Below, in pieces: positions 1-14,105 of a DNA stretch of 64,000 bases; position 1 is the first letter of the stretch; each line of letters begins with the position of its first letter. Below the pieces are notes generated by a model. It was given only the letters and a program-made list of their open reading frames with translations, ran no database searches and was not told the origin of the DNA. The position numbers and the translations under genes are program-made. This DNA is from Silurus meridionalis (Eukaryota; Chordata; Actinopteri; Siluriformes; Siluridae): NCBI RefSeq assembly GCF_014805685.1, contig NC_060892.1, forward strand, positions 5,093,990-5,157,989, read 5' to 3'.

Positions 1-325
1 TAACAGCAGAGATTCACTAGTATACAATACAACAGCTGTAGCAGCTGTAAGGTTTGATTTTTCCGCCACTTCCGCGAGTTCTTCTGCGGCTGCACCGAGA
101 TAACCGACGTTAAATGGCAAATTTTTCCCCCCTTGTGCTCGAGATATTAGGGTTCGGCGACATAAAACCGATAAAAAATGCTTAGAAAAAGCGAGAATTT
201 GGCGGTTCCACTTCAAAAACATTGACTTAATAGGGTTGTCGAGGTAACCGAGGGCGAGATAACCGGGTTCCACTGTAGAATCTTTTTTGCTAATAGGTAT
301 TGGTGGAACTGATATTAAGTGTATT
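1..325. other. No feature seen
   Basis: Unique-looking sequence with no supported exon or repeat. It is presumably part of gpc1 intron 1 or upstream flank. Confidence 0.5.
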
Positions 326-326
326 G

Positions 327-413
<87 letters not shown>
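326..413. repeat. (GACA)n(GATA)n composite microsatellite
   Basis: About ten GACA units switch directly to about eleven GATA units. The same composite recurs at 20171-20232 and, in the opposite orientation, at 51691-51730. Confidence 0.97.
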
Positions 414-949
414 GCAGTGCACCTTATAAATGCACCATAATTGGGGATTCCATTTTTGTTTGTGCTTGTCAATTGTCACTTATTTTTTTACAGTGCATGG
501 CGCTTGCTGTTAAAGCTGCATATAGTTGGCTGTGTGCTGATTCAGGCTCACACTGGCCCTTGGCAAAGTGCCTGACATCAAATCATCTCTTTCTTGCTTC
601 CTTAATCAAGTCAGCATTTAGGGGATGAGTGCATTATCTGCTTCTCTTTAACCTGCCCTATGTAACTGGATCGAATTAAAAAAAAAAAAGGACTGTCAGA
701 AAGCATTAGGTAAAAGTGTACAGTTCATCCTTTCACCAGATTGCTGGTGGTGGGGATCTGGATTCTATTTTAAACTCACTTCTGGATGTAAATATGATGT
801 ACGTCAATGTAATATTGAAAAGAGCCCAGGATGTTGTGTCAGTGCAGAATATGGAAAGCAGAATAGCAGGTGAATAGCTGAGTATCCACTACAACCATGA
901 CAGGAATCGTCACTACTGAAGACAGCCATATGGACTCAGAAATTGTGAT

Positions 950-951
<2 letters not shown>
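414..951. other. No feature seen
   Basis: AT-rich non-coding sequence without a recognisable gene or mobile element. Confidence 0.5.

Positions 952-1023
<72 letters not shown>
952..1023. repeat. (AT)n microsatellite
   Basis: Uninterrupted AT dinucleotides, about 36 units. Confidence 0.98.
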
Positions 1024-1026
<3 letters not shown>

Positions 1027-1449
1027 GTGGTTGCACATTTCTCTGTTTTAAACAAAACATTTCTTATTAAAAAAATGGAATGTTATATATGAGTGAGAAC
1101 CTTCATAGCCTTGAACCAAGCACATCCAAGAGTAATTGGTTACGAAATACCCTGGATAATTTGCTATGCTAGATTCTGTATAGCAGTGTAACATAAAAAA
1201 AAAAACATTATAGCTTACCTAAGTTGAAACATTTATTGCAATATTTTTTACTTTTATTTGTTCGTATCTGTTGTTTCGTTGTTCGTTTGTTTGATTGCTT
1301 TTTTAATTGGTTGGTAGTTTTCCAATAGCAGTCAGTGTTTCTCTGTTGCGGTTTCTAATTAACATTTATAAAAGTGGTGGAATGCAAAAGTGACTTATTC
1401 AGACACTGATATAGCCTTTCTGTCTACCGGTAACAAATACACACTACTT

Positions 1450-1946
1450 TATTAGGAGCTAGCTTGCAAGTTGCACTTTCCAGCCATTTGTGGTTTTACC
1501 CCAAACTGTTGGCACAACCTTGGAGACACACAATTGTATCACATGCCTTTGGATGTTAAATCTTCCCTTCACTTGAACTAGGAGATTCAAACCTGTTTTA
1601 GCATGACAATGCCCCTGGGCACAAAGCCAGGTACATGAAGATATGCTTTGCATGGGTTGGAGTGAAAGATCTTGGGAGTCCTGACCTCAGCCCTATTAGG
1701 ATGAAGTGGAATGCTGGCTGCACCCCAGGCCTCCTCACTCTATATCAGTACCTGACTTTGCTAATGCACTTGTGGCTGAATGAGCACAAATCTCTACAAG
1801 CACAATCCAAAATCTAGTGCAACATCTTCCTAGAAAACTGGAGCTTATTATAACAGAAAATGGGGACTAAATATGGATCAGGATGTTTGAAAAGCACAAA
1901 CGATTTTTATAATCAGGTGTCCACAAACTTTTGTCCATATAGTGTA
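1450..1946 (+). mobile_element. Tc1-derived non-autonomous element
   Basis: Degraded 3' half of a Tc1/mariner transposase. A translated trace of the CQHDNAP-type catalytic block appears near 1600 (catgacaatgcccctgggcac), followed by the SPDLNP-type region. The right end reads GGTGTCCACAAACTTTTGTC CATATAGTG, the terminal sequence shared by the other copies in this window. Confidence 0.8.
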
Positions 1947-1949
1947 AGT

Positions 1950-3752
1950 TATGTGGATCCAGGATCTATGAATAAAGCCATCATGGATTAGTTAAGTCAA
2001 TGGCAGGCATTAAACATATCAAACAATTTATTAAACACGTCATTAGTAATGGAGAAGAATGGCATGTTTTTGATCATTTCAAGGAGTATCACATTTCTGG
2101 TACATTACACTTATGTGATATCATTTTGCATATAAAGGTTTAGAGTTGATTCTGAGCATCACACCTAGTTTGCCTTGAGCATCACACCTAGAAAAGACAG
2201 GAGATGATGGATGCTTTTCCCTTTTTTATTCTCCACTACTCTCATTCTTGTGTCGGTGTCATCTGGATTCTCAGTGTATAACATCAAGCTAGATTTGATA
2301 TATGAGAATTACTTCATGGTATAATGAGGCTGATCAACAAGACGACACAAGTTATTGACAAGCTGTTTGTCACAGCAGTTTACTTTGGAAAAATGTTTTC
2401 TTTGTAATACTGGCGGATGTACTGCGGTGGCCACGCCTGTGTCTCCGAGAAGTTATTAACAAATCACTGCCTTTCACTCACTCTCAACTCTCAACTCTCA
2501 CTGGCAGCTCCACAGACATAAATCAAATGCTTGGCATTTCTGCTCGTTGCTGATGCTTCACCTAAATTATCTTCAGATGCACTTTTCTTTGTGCGAGAAA
2601 TATAATGCTTACATTTTCTGACCTCCATTGAACTCGACCATGCTGGGCGTCTCTCATGATTTTCAATAGGACCCGAGCAACATTTTGCCAAGCTGTAAAA
2701 TAATCTCCAGGTCTTAGTGGGTTTCTATAATGGATGGTGATTTGTTGTTTCAGAATAATCCTGCACTGCAGAATATTGCTTTAAAATAAAATAATAACAT
2801 TCATAAAAGCTGCAGATGTTGCCTTTTATTTTTTTTCTTTAATAGGAAAAAAATAATCCCTTTCCTGGCTGAATTCCAGAAAGTGTCGAAAAATGGTGTT
2901 TTGAACTAAATTGAGCTTTCTGTCCATTTATATTGTTATAAAGTTGTTTGACATCAAGAAATCATTATATATTATACCAAAATGATGTAGTAGTGTTTAC
3001 ATTTTGGTTACTTTCTATCTTTGCCTTGGCCTTGGCCTTCTGCTTAAAACCATCAATATTTCAGCATCATTGCAAAAGTGTATGTGTTGGCACAAGTCAC
3101 TTTCCCATAGGTGATGGGACTGAGACTGATGTGGATGATGCTGACAATCAAAGAGAGAGAAAAAGATGCAAAACATTAACAGTATACAGTAATTAGGTAC
3201 AACCTGCTAGTAATGTTGTTTTTTACTAGTAGATTTGGATACAAATGAAAACAGGCTACACCCCTTGACAACTTGACAACTTGCATGAATGACACAGTAA
3301 TGCAAAAAAACAACAACTATAAAGTTAATTAGATAATTTCTCATTTCCACATTTGCATTTGCTTGGCAGAGTGATAGACACCTTTCAAAGTATAAATACA
3401 TCCGCGTATTAAAATGGGTGTAACGCAGTGCGTATCATTAAATAAGACTGAGTCATATTTAAAAATGTTCTTTTAAACACAATGGATCTTTGTGCTCTTG
3501 CTGACATGTTTGGCTGTTATTGATTCAGTGTTTACCTGTGAGAAAGTTGCGATGTGACATATTCCTGCACAGAGCTGTCACAAGTCCAAAGCTGGACTTA
3601 TAATTGGGCTTGCTATATCCAAACACGATATCCCAATGTCCAAATAAACTGTGAGAAAAACACTAGCAGCTGTGTTACATTAATCGAACACACATTGAAT
3701 TTTAGTTCATTATTTTTAAATGTGGTTGCTCAGAAGGTGCTATTATAATATA
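1950..3752. other. No feature seen
   Basis: Intronic or intergenic AT-rich DNA with no supported exon. A tandem of the octamer-like phrase agcatcacacctag occurs twice near 2155-2190. Confidence 0.45.
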
Positions 3753-3943
3753 CACTCTATGGGCAATAATAGTCTTGGGACACTTGATATTTCCAGCTAT
3801 ATGTGGTTCTTCCCTAATCTGTATTCATAAAATTAGTCACACGATTATATAGAATGTCTTTGGCTTCCCTTGAACCAGTAGACCCAAGCCTTTTCCAGAA
3901 TGACACAAAGCCAGCTCCATGAAGATATGGTTTGAAGTTGAAG

Positions 3944-3950
<7 letters not shown>
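3753..3950 (+). mobile_element. Tc1-derived element, truncated by (AT)n
   Basis: Starts tactctatgggcaataatag and shows the same ccagctatatgtggttcttc block as the other copies. It is cut where it meets the AT tract, so its 3' half is missing. Confidence 0.7.

Positions 3951-4034
<84 letters not shown>
3949..4034. repeat. (AT)n followed by poly(T)
   Basis: About 54 bases of AT then about 32 T, followed by two near copies of aaaaatctgtagaaa. Confidence 0.97.
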
Positions 4035-4997
4035 CTGTAGAAATCTACAGAAAAAATCTGTAGAAAAAGCTTTTGGGTTTTGGGTTTATATGAATATAGC
4101 TTTTGGGTTTTGTCACGATGTCATGACATTTGACAGATTAATGAGTTTTACAGCTGCAAATACTGTCATATGTACTATGTCCAGTAGCTCATCAGCCCCA
4201 GAGCACAAAGTATGGAAATTGATCTGGATTCAGACATGCGTGTGACCAGTATGCATATGTGCATACAAAATAGGTTTGTTACTAAAAAGTGGGTCTGATC
4301 AAAGGCATGTGTACCGTGTGTGCTGTGTATGCAGAGACTATGCAACAGAGTCTGACATTAAGACCGCAACCCGCCAAGTAAGAGATAACAGCCAATAATG
4401 AAAATAACAGACAGACCAAGGGCATAGATGCTGTGTTTTACTTCCTCAAGTCTGTTCTCTAAACCACGGCTGCTTTTTAGTGGTTTTCTTTTTTTTTCCT
4501 AAAAAAAAGGAAGTTGTGCTTACTCATGTCTCTTACCTAAATCCTATGAATATAAAAAACTCACTGTCTTTTCATTTAGTATCTAGTATTGTTATGGCTA
4601 TATCTTTAAAAGTGGTCTTATTTTTCTTTCACATGCTCTGTACAAAATTGTTGGTTTAATTTTCTTTGTGTGTATGTCACATATTTTATTACATTTTCAT
4701 TCACTAGTGTAACATTAGACCTTGTATATATACTTATACTTATTACTGATGTTTTGGTTACTCTTATAATATTTATCATATAGTTTATTTGTATCTTGTG
4801 CATGGAAATAAAAATGTAAAACTGGATTAGCAGTATTTAAGGAATGATTGAGCTCCAATTAGACTAAATAAAAATTTTCTTTATAATATTATTTTGATAA
4901 ACAAACATTTTTCATGGTTTTCTATTGGTACTTTATGTCCATTTTTAATAGTACTAAGTGAATGAATTTGTATATATTTACTGTATAATTTCTATAG
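4035..4997. other. No feature seen
   Basis: Non-coding, AT-rich, no recognisable repeat family. Confidence 0.45.
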
Positions 4998-5170
4998 CTT
5001 TTGTACACCTGACTATAAGATATATGTTATTTGGACATCCAACTTTTAATTTAGTCCTCATTTTTCTGTTCATGACCTCCACTTTGCTAAGAAGATGTTC
5101 CACTAGATTTCGGAGTGTGCTTTTGGAGATTTGTGCTCATTCAGCACAAGAGTTTTAGTGAAGCTTGGTA
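4998..5170 (-). mobile_element. Tc1-derived element fragment
   Basis: Contains the antisense of the usual end (tttggacatccaac, gaagatgttccactagattt, gatttgtgctcattcagc). Only one third of the element is present, and a SINE abuts it. Confidence 0.7.
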
Positions 5171-5189
5171 CTGATGTAGTTATCATCAG

Positions 5190-5390
5190 TCTGACCTTCT
5201 GACAATAGTAAGGTCAATAACCCTCTGTCCTTATCCGAGCAATTTACAATTATCTTATTTATAGACCTGAACAGTTGAGGGTTACAGGCCTTGCTCAGGG
5301 GCCCAGCAGTGGTAGCTTGGTGATACTGGGATTTAAACTCCAATCTTCTGATCAACCACTATGCTATTGGTTGAACCACAACATCCACCT
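5190..5390 (-). mobile_element. tRNA-derived SINE
   Basis: Antisense copy: gcccttgctcaggggcccagcagtgg-type internal block (written here as its visible order), then the B-box and A-box complement near 5330-5385 (gggatttaaactcc, accactatgc). Similar copies are at 11640, 31250 and 38578. Confidence 0.7.
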
Positions 5391-5567
5391 AGGATGCAAT
5401 TTAACATTTTATGTATTTATTAATAGTGTTTTACTTGCTCGTGTTTGTTGTTATTTGTAACTTTTTTTCAATCAATGAACTTGTGAAAAATGTGTTTAAA
5501 TATGTTAATTGAATGCAAGACTTTAACTTTGATGTTAGTCACTGAATTTGAGTGACAGTTACATATA

Positions 5568-6075
5568 CACTATATGCTCAAATCTTTGTGTAAACCTGGT
5601 TATCCTTTCTATGCGTGTATTTTAACATCCCATTCTGGATTCCTTTGCTGTAATAATACGTCCCAATTTTCTGGGAAAGATTTTCACTTGATTATGGAGG
5701 GGGACTGTAGGGATTTGCTTATTCATGAGGTCAGGCAATAATGTCAGGTGAGGAGATCTTGATTGTGGTTGGTGTTCCTGTTCATCCCAAAGGTGTTTTT
5801 AGCAAGGTTGAAATCAGTGCTATGTGAAGACAACCTCAGTTCATCCACTTTAACACTGGGAAACCATGTCTTCAGGGAGCTCACTTTGTGCAGGAACAGG
5901 TTTGGGATCGGCCCATTAGTTCTAGTAAAGGGAAACTTCAATGTTACAGCATAAAAAGATATCTTATACAAATGTGTCTTTCCAAATTTATTGGCAGCTG
6001 TGGGAAAAAATATATTAGCTCAAGAGTCAAGAAGCTTTTGTATACAGGTGTGGTAGGAAGGTGTCCACAATGTTT
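5568..6075 (-). mobile_element. Tc1-derived element, full length
   Basis: Begins cactatatgctcaaatcttt, includes catcccaaaggtgtttttag and gaaaccatgtcttcagg, and ends gaaggtgtccacaatg. It is antisense to the transposase trace. The coding potential is destroyed by stops. Confidence 0.8.
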
Positions 6076-6560
6076 TCAGTAATGAGTGCTGTAGTGAGCT
6101 ACCATAGTTTGTCTGGCCATTCTCATCTGACTTCTCAGTCTCTTAACAAGATTTTTCCACCCATAACCTGTATGTTTTTAGTTTTTCACACAATTCTTAG
6201 TAAAACTGTTGACAATGGGGGTCAACGTGAGCAGGGGTCAATCTTGGCACGGTCAAAGATCATTTTTTTCTTATTCTAACGTTTATGTGAAACCTGCATC
6301 TGCGTGATTTCTGCAATGTTCCACTGCCACATAATTGGCTAACAAAGTGGATGATGTAACGTATTCAAGAAGTAAAAAAAACAGAAATATTTTAGACCTC
6401 TGTGTCTTCATAGCTTACTAATGCTATGCACACCATAGACACTACCACCACAAGCCAGTTAATATGTGCTCAGTGGCCCTCTTGCCGTGTTCATTTTCCC
6501 ATCCTTCTCTGGAAAATCTTTCTTTCCAAGTCCAAAGTCTGCAGTGGAGTCTCTATACTC

Positions 6561-6566
<6 letters not shown>

Positions 6567-6623
<57 letters not shown>
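6567..6623. repeat. (AT)n microsatellite
   Basis: About 28 TA units. Confidence 0.97.
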
Positions 6624-6626
<3 letters not shown>

Positions 6627-7302
6627 ACAAATCCATGTCTTGTTGGAAAGCTTTCCTTTTCGATTATAGCTGTTGCTGGTGGAGGAATTTACAATCCCTC
6701 AGAGCACATACACCGATGCACACATGATCATGAGAGCGTGACAAAAGCACATCTAACAACTCTTCCCTCCGGATGTCTATGAATAGGTACTCAGATTTCA
6801 ACAGGTCAGAGGTGTAAGACTGGAACATATTTAATAGCAGATGATGTAAAAGTCATGCAAACCCAAGTCACAGTGCTGAAGGGTAATAAAAATGATTTCT
6901 GATTGTTAGGGTTTTTATAATATGATGCCGTGGTACTGTATTTTCCTTCATTGTGACATGCATGTGTTAAAATGTAATGAGCTTTTTTTTGTCTGGGGCA
7001 CAAGGTGCGGTGCAGTTGTGGTTAATGTCCCAGTGCTGGAGAGTTCAAGCACAAGCAGAAAATAATAGTTATTCACCTGTCCATTAACACCTCCAATATG
7101 ATTAATGCAACAGTCGATGCTTGACTGACGCCATGACAGGCAATCATCACTCAGTGTGCTTTCCGATCGCTGACTAAGCACAATAAGAGTCAGTGTCTCT
7201 CTCTCTTGGGCTTGTAAGTCAGTAAGCGCTCAACTTTTAAAGGGTTTTACCTAATAGCTGGAGAGGATCCTGTTCTTTCATTTTATATGGAACCATCTTC
7301 AT

Positions 7303-7304
<2 letters not shown>
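6624..7304. other. No feature seen
   Basis: Non-coding, no recognised repeat. Confidence 0.4.

Positions 7305-7333
<29 letters not shown>
7305..7333. repeat. (CT)n microsatellite
   Basis: About fourteen CT units. Confidence 0.95.
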
Positions 7334-7338
<5 letters not shown>

Positions 7339-9935
7339 CCTTTCCCCTTATGCTCCTTTTTCCTCAATGTCAACATATAGAAGCACCAAAAACAAAGCAG
7401 CACCAGAAGCGCTGACTAAAAGTATAACTCTGGGCCCTTAAATCCAGAGAAAAGAGAGCATTAGGGAACCCTGGAGGTTTGTTTCTTTTTGAGATCTGTT
7501 TATCCATACTTTTCTCGTCCTCACACAGACGTCTACACACAGGTGAAGCAAAGGGTTGAGTCTGAGCAGTGATGTATTTTTGTATTTTTTCCGGCTTGTG
7601 ATCGACGTGCCAGTCTGCTTTCCCAGGTATTTTTTTAGACATATATTATAGAATTTTCAGGTTTTAAGGATGCTAAATCTAAACAATCGATAGGGACAGT
7701 ACTACTGCAACCAGCAGGATGTCATTTTGGGGGGAAAACTGTTTTATATCAGTCTCAAGGCCTTACTGTAAGGTCAAGTCAGGTATCAGACTTTTCCCAG
7801 ACTCTACAGTGGCCAAAAAGATGCCACACCTCCCAGAGTACACAAGCTCCTGTTGTATGTGTTTTTGCGCATTTTTTTTTACTTTTTTACATTTTTTTTT
7901 ACTTTGTTTCTGAATTTGCCTCACGATTTGAATTTGTTTTCCATCTCATACTGCATTAGCACCCACTTCATTTTGACATTTACAAATAAGATCTTGAATC
8001 TGCATGGAGTTCTTTGGTTAATTAGTCAGGGCACGAGCCGCAGGCTTGCAGCCTTCAAATTTGCCTTACAGTCACTACGGAAGCTACATTCGTATGGTTG
8101 CCAAATGAGGATTTGTGCATGTTCAGACAACAGCGTTATATTCAGCAGTTATTGCTGAAACGAGTAATCCGCTTGTGAAAAGGTGTGGATAGATTTTTTA
8201 TTCTCAATGGTATGATTTCGTTTTTTTTTCACTGTTTAGTCATCACGTCAAGAATAAATAAAAGAAAATAAATATTGTACCTCGTGTTTCTAAGGTTATA
8301 TTATTTGTCGAAGGCGTCCCAATTCCTAGATTTTTCCATATTTCTTATCACATCAACCCTTTCAGAGAGTCCGATTACTTATTACTGAATCCAATTAAGA
8401 TGATGTTACTTTTCACAAGTATTTCTGTGTCTAGGTTTATTTAGGACCTTTAATAAAATAAATTCTAAATTAAATACTTTAGGTTTTCATTGTTCTTTTA
8501 ATAAATATAGTATTTAAAGATATATTTGGAACAATAACTGTTACAGTTAAAGGAAGTGACAGTACATTACAATTTTAGTTAAATAGTAACCGGAGCCAAA
8601 GCAATTTCCTGGATACTGCCAGAAGTGTATAATTGAAGACAAAATGTAATAGTACAATTTATCAAATTAATATAATCACTAACGCTTTATTTAAAAAAAT
8701 AAACACACAAACAATACAGTTAAATGTTTCGTTTTTTTCATTCGTTTACATGCTGCTCTTGATTTCACATATTGCGTCCTGTTGTAGAGAAGAGTCTGTA
8801 AAATGAGACGAGTTTAAACGACACCCTAGAAGTGTCATTTTATTTACAAATTATAACCTGCCTGACGAGTAGGCCTTGTTCAATACGGCCGAACAACACA
8901 TGTTCCGAGCTGCCAACATGTTATTAACAAAGCCTCTTTGTGCTCATTTTGCAATTTTATTCTCCTTCTGGAGATTCAATATAGAAAAAATAATGCTGAA
9001 AGAGTGCAACATATCCTGCATTGGCTGTAGCTTTTTGAAGTACACAAAAAATCTTTAGACGCACAGATCAGTTTCATTCTGAGCCCGAAATGAAGTTGAG
9101 TATTTTTTCCCCCCTGAATGATGTACTGCTTAAATACAGATGTAGGAAGCGACTGAGTAGCGTCGAGGATTGCAAATGGAGCTCTCTTGTGCACAGAGCT
9201 AATGTTACAGCCTCCATTACAGGATCAGAAGGGCTCATTAGATAGCTCTGCTAGAGACTTTATATTTCCCATTCCTCAGCTCGGTTTGTATCTGCGCAGG
9301 CCATAAAACTGAATAAACGCATATGGGCGCAGGCCACGTGCATTCTAAATCACACTTTTAACTGGACGCTTATCGCCAGACCACAGACACGAACACACAT
9401 ATCGACAGTAAAACCTGGGCACGCTCATTTGTGGTAGATCCCGTGGCACAAAGCGCTAGATTAACTCGTTAATAGTCTGATGATTCACAGTGCAGACTCC
9501 CGAACTCAATTAGAAAGTGCTTTTGCGACATTTTACGAGACACACCCAGTCATGTCTATTAGCGCATAAAGCCAACAGACGAACAAAACTCACCCGCACG
9601 AAGACTTCAGAGGAAAGAGGGGTGAGAGGTCGTAAAGTCAGAGCAATAGGACAGGATGGCGTCCTAGACACCAAGCCTCCTCAGCAATGAACCCTCTATA
9701 TAGGGGAGAAAAGGGAGCGAGAGACATTTCGAGCAATAATGAGCAGACAAGGCGGTTGAACGAAAGGTCACTATGAAAAAGGAGGCAGGAGGAGGAAGGT
9801 GGAAGGACTGAAGACAGACAGAAAAGAGTTTTTTTCTGGATCCTTTAGGGCTAAATAATTCATTTTATAAAGTATGAAATATTTTCATCGATGTCAGAAA
9901 TATAAATAAATAAACTTGTATTATTAGTCTAACAT
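7334..9935. other. No gene or repeat seen
   Basis: About 2.6 kb without a supported exon or mobile element. 9240-9790 is less AT-rich than its flanks and could hold a regulatory element, but nothing specific can be read. Confidence 0.4.
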
Positions 9936-9939
9936 ATAA

Positions 9940-10425
9940 AGAACAAAAGGACAAAAAGTATTAGGACGCCTGACTTTTCCAGCCATATGTGGCTCCCTCC
10001 TCAAAAACTGCTGGAGGCACACAATTGAACACTATAAGACGTCTTTGAATGCAGCAAAATTACATTTTCTCTTCACTTGAACTAGAAGACCCAAACCTGG
10101 GCATAAAGCCAGCTCCATGAAGATATGTTTTACATGGGTTGGATTGGAAGATCTTGAGTGGCCTGCTATAGCGCTCCGAACTCAACCCTATTGAACACCT
10201 TTGGGATGAATTGAAATACTGACTTCACCCCAGACCTCCTCAACTCACCTACATACAACACCCTTGTGGCTGAATACAAATCTTCACAAGCACACTCCAA
10301 AATCTAGTGGAACATCTTCCCAGAATAGTGGAGGTTATTATTATAACAACAAATGGTTACTAAATGTGGAATAGGATGTTTAAAAAGCACATAAAATGAT
10401 CAGATGTCCACAAACTAGCTAAGTA
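9940..10425 (+). mobile_element. Tc1-derived element, full length
   Basis: Left end aaaaggacaaaaagtattag, then ccagccatatgtggctccct. A transposase trace includes caaccctattgaacaccttt gggatgaa (the NPIEHLWDE block). Ends gatgtccacaaact. Confidence 0.85.
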
Positions 10426-10429
10426 ATTT

Positions 10430-11638
10430 AGTTGAATTAAATTTTTGCGTTCAGCGTGCTCTCTCTCACTCTCTGAAACGATGAGTAGAGGAAGAACCCT
10501 TGAGGGGAACCAGTCTCAAAATCCTCATCTGGGTTACACCACATATTCATTTAACAGTTCACTAATAGACACTTTGTTTATAAAACTGTTCGTGCCACCG
10601 GTAAGTCATTATTGAATAATTAAATAATTGAACAGAAGAATTAAGTCTGCTCTAATAAACATTTGTGGTGAACAAACCCTATTTCCCAGAATTCTCAGCG
10701 AACTCATGCAGTACATAACCAGTCACATGATCTGCAAACTCGTTCAAGTTCCCCAGGCCTCTGATCACCACCACCTGTTCTCAATAAGCCTTTTTTCTTC
10801 AAATAACCTGAACTAGAGGCAAGTCTTGCTTATAGTGGGGCGGTAGTGATGTTATTGGGCCTTTTGTTTGTGTGTTTGCTGTTTTTACTACAGCATTTTT
10901 TTTTTAAACTCTCATTTCTTTCTGAATATATAATATGATAGGATGAGTACACAGAAACATCAAGGTCTAATCACTAGAGGTCTGATGGCAAATGCTAGCA
11001 TGTGCTGTTAATAGAGCTTCACAAATTATACATTTTAATTGGAAATATTTAGTGTCTGGAGATTTACTTTAATTTACATCTGGTCAAAAATTATAAAAAA
11101 AAAAGGGGGTTAATTCTCTACTTCCTGCCTTCACTCCCACTTCCTGCCTTCACTTCCACTCCAGCTAAATTCATCTTTAGTGGTGAAACAATTTAACATT
11201 ATGTAAAATTGACAGTAAATCCTGCTAATGACAAGCAAATGGTAAATAAACTGCATTGAACCAGAATTTTTATTTAAATTTGTTTATATTAATTTCCCTT
11301 TTTACATTTTTTTTTTTAGTGTTCAGAGCGTTTTCTTTCTTGCTGCTGGCGCATCTTCCAAAATATTATTTCATGTATCTGATGTCATATCTTCAGACAT
11401 ATATGAGACAAATTCTCGTCACTAATTTTGGCCTACTGGGTAAATGTTTAGGATCATGCATTACTTTTCTTGAAATTTTCCAGCCATAGTTAAATTAATT
11501 CACTTACTCTTTCAACACATTTAAAAACTTTGACATCCTGGAACCAATTCGAGAGATTTTGTTTCTATGATGTTTTTTTATTTGCTAATTTTTAATTTCA
11601 TTTTTAATCTCTCCTAGAAGCAATCATACAATATATTA
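10430..11638. other. No gene seen
   Basis: 10480-10525 resembles the ggttcctctcaagg element found at 15565 and 27150, in inverse orientation. A short direct repeat acttcctgccttcact is present twice near 11120-11160. Nothing else is supported. Confidence 0.4.
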
Positions 11639-11639
11639 T

Positions 11640-11815
11640 TTATATTTACGGCATTAAGCAGACAACCTTATCTAGAGCGACTTACAACTGAGCAGTAATG
11701 GATCAAGGGCCTTGCTCAAGGGCCCAACAGTAGCAGCTTGGTGGTGCTGGGATTTAAACCTATGACCTTCTGTTCCAAAGTCCAAGGCTTTGACCACTGA
11801 GCAACAACCTTATTC
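11640..11815 (-). mobile_element. tRNA-derived SINE
   Basis: Antisense: ttacggcattaagcagacaa, gggccttgctcaagggccca, gctgggatttaaacc and accactgagc. The 3' tail (left) is of the teleost aaatgccgtaaatg type. Confidence 0.8.
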
Positions 11816-12189
11816 AACTCATTTAGTTCTTGGGTTTGTGTGTGTTAGCATGACTGTGCTAAAAAAAAAAGTAGCTAAAAAATGAATGTCTTACTGACGC
11901 TGAAACTATAAGAGAAATTGGGAAAAAATGGAATAGACTCAAAGTTAATAAGATTTCTGGGTAATGTAATGGTAAAGAATGTTGGCATGACACAAGGGTA
12001 CTATACTTCTTCTCCGCCTGGGGCCCCTGTTAAGAAATAGAAATGCCTCTAATGTTGAAACATATTGAAAGTTTGTGAGGAAAAACTCACCAAATATTAC
12101 AAAAAATTATTCCAAATTTGAATTAGTCGAAATAGATCTATGAAGTGTTATGTGCTGTTGGACATTTTTTTGCTTTACTATGGTACACT

Positions 12190-12645
12190 ACACTATATAT
12201 ACACTATATAGACAAACGTTTGTGGACACCTGACCATATGTGCTTTTTGAACATCCCATTCTACATTTAGTCCCTGTTTGCTATTATAATAGGAAGATGT
12301 TACACCAGATTTTGGAGTTTGCTTGTGGAGATTTGTGCTAATTCAGCCACACTGGTGTTATTAAAGTCAGGTACTGATGTAGGTGAGGAGGCCTGGGGGG
12401 CAATCAGTGCTGCGATTTATCCTAGAGGTGTTCAGTAGGGTTGAGGTCAGAGCTCTATAGCAGGCCACTCAAGATTTTCAAATCATGTAAGCCACTCTGT
12501 ATGTTCATGGAGCTGAATTTCTGCACAGGGATATGTCATGCTGAAACAGGTTTGGGTTTCATGGTTCATTAGAAGGGAATATTTAATGTTACTGGATCCA
12601 AGAACATAATATATGGTTGAGTTCCAATACTTTTGTCCATGTAAT
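12190..12645 (-). mobile_element. Tc1-derived element, full length
   Basis: Left end cactatatagacaaacgttt gtggacacctgacc, internal gttcagtagggttgaggtca, right end ccaatacttttgtccatgta. The termini are inverted copies of each other. Confidence 0.85.
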
Positions 12646-14102
12646 CAATCAATCAATCTATCTATCGAAGTTGCATGTGTTCCCCTCATGTCCAATTCCC
12701 TCTTTCTATTTGACTTCCATGTGCTTTAGATTAATTTGTCATGTCATGATCTTTTCTTGTACACAATGACACACCTGCTCTTGTGCACGTTGCGCAAACC
12801 GGCGCCTTGGGCTATTGCACCTCTATCTAAGCATAAAGCCTCTCAGGATTTGAAAAAAAGAGCGGGAGAGGAAAAATGAGGGGCAGTTTTGAAGATTGTC
12901 CTTCACAGGAACTTCCTCCTGAGGTGTGCTTGCTTTTGTGTGTGAATTTTTGTACGAATGTGTGTGTGTGTGTTTGTCTTTCTAACAGAGGTTTGTCCAA
13001 GTATGTTGTCAGAAGTCAGTCCAAATGATGGGAGGGTAGTTTTATCCGTCTTGTCAACACTCACGAGGATTACTAATCCAATAATCCTCTTCCTCGGTCA
13101 GCTCCCGTATGCTTTCTATAACTGGAATTGTTGTAGGCTTAGTTGAAAGGAAATTTTAACAGAAAATCTAATTTGTGCAGTTTCTCCCTATGTAGTTTAA
13201 GGTTTCACAGGGGGAAAAAAAGGCTTGCAGTGTAATTATATTTACTGGCATTGTACGATGTCATCAGTAGAACTATTTCTAAATTCATTAACACTCCAGA
13301 CCAAGATACCATCAGGTATATAGATTAGAACTGCTGAATATTTCTAATTAGAAACATCGCCCATATTCGAGTGGATATACATTTCTTCCTATGAATTCCT
13401 TTCTTACTATGTTTTGTGTATTAGCAGCCTGATGACTGCGCTCTGCTTGGCAGGGTCAGACTTGCCTCTCAGTCCTCCTCCAGACGGTCACTCTGTCTGA
13501 TTAAATAGCCAATAACTCTGCTGTGATTGTATTGGGTAGTCCAAGACTAACGCCGCTGCCAGCTCAGAGCCGAAGATCTTGGCCACCTCATTATCCTCGC
13601 AGAGCGCCACTGAAAACGGCGAGACGGACCGTCTGCCATTTTGTCTGTCTGTCTATTTGTCCGTCTAAACTGTTCGGTGACAAATAGACTGTCGTAAAGG
13701 ATTTCCCCTGTGACCGACAGGTGATTTTTTTCCTATTAATCAGACAGTGATCCGGTGTGTCTGGACACCTGACAGGCGCATCATTCACTCGGCAGTAGGT
13801 GAATGGCCCGAGACTGATACAGTGAAACAAGAAGAGCCGCTTCGTCTTGATTTATTCTCGCCTGGCTTAGAGATATTACAGCCACACCTTGGGTTAGGGA
13901 CGTCTCTCTCTTTCTCTCTTTTTGTCTCTCTTCCTTTCTTTTTCTGTTCCTCTTACTCCCTCACTCTCTGATGTCGTGTCTTCGTGAGTCTTTTGTAAGT
14001 TGTCACATTGCAGCTGATAAAATGTGCAAAGCTCAAATCTGTGTCAGAGTCCTAATGGCCTGTGAGCATGTATCTGTCACTGCAATAGAGAGAGAAGACA
14101 GA

Positions 14103-14105
<3 letters not shown>
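12646..14105. other. No gene seen
   Basis: Contains a short (ATCA)n(TATC)n at 12643-12666 and a TG run at 12958-12974. No exon is supported. Confidence 0.4.
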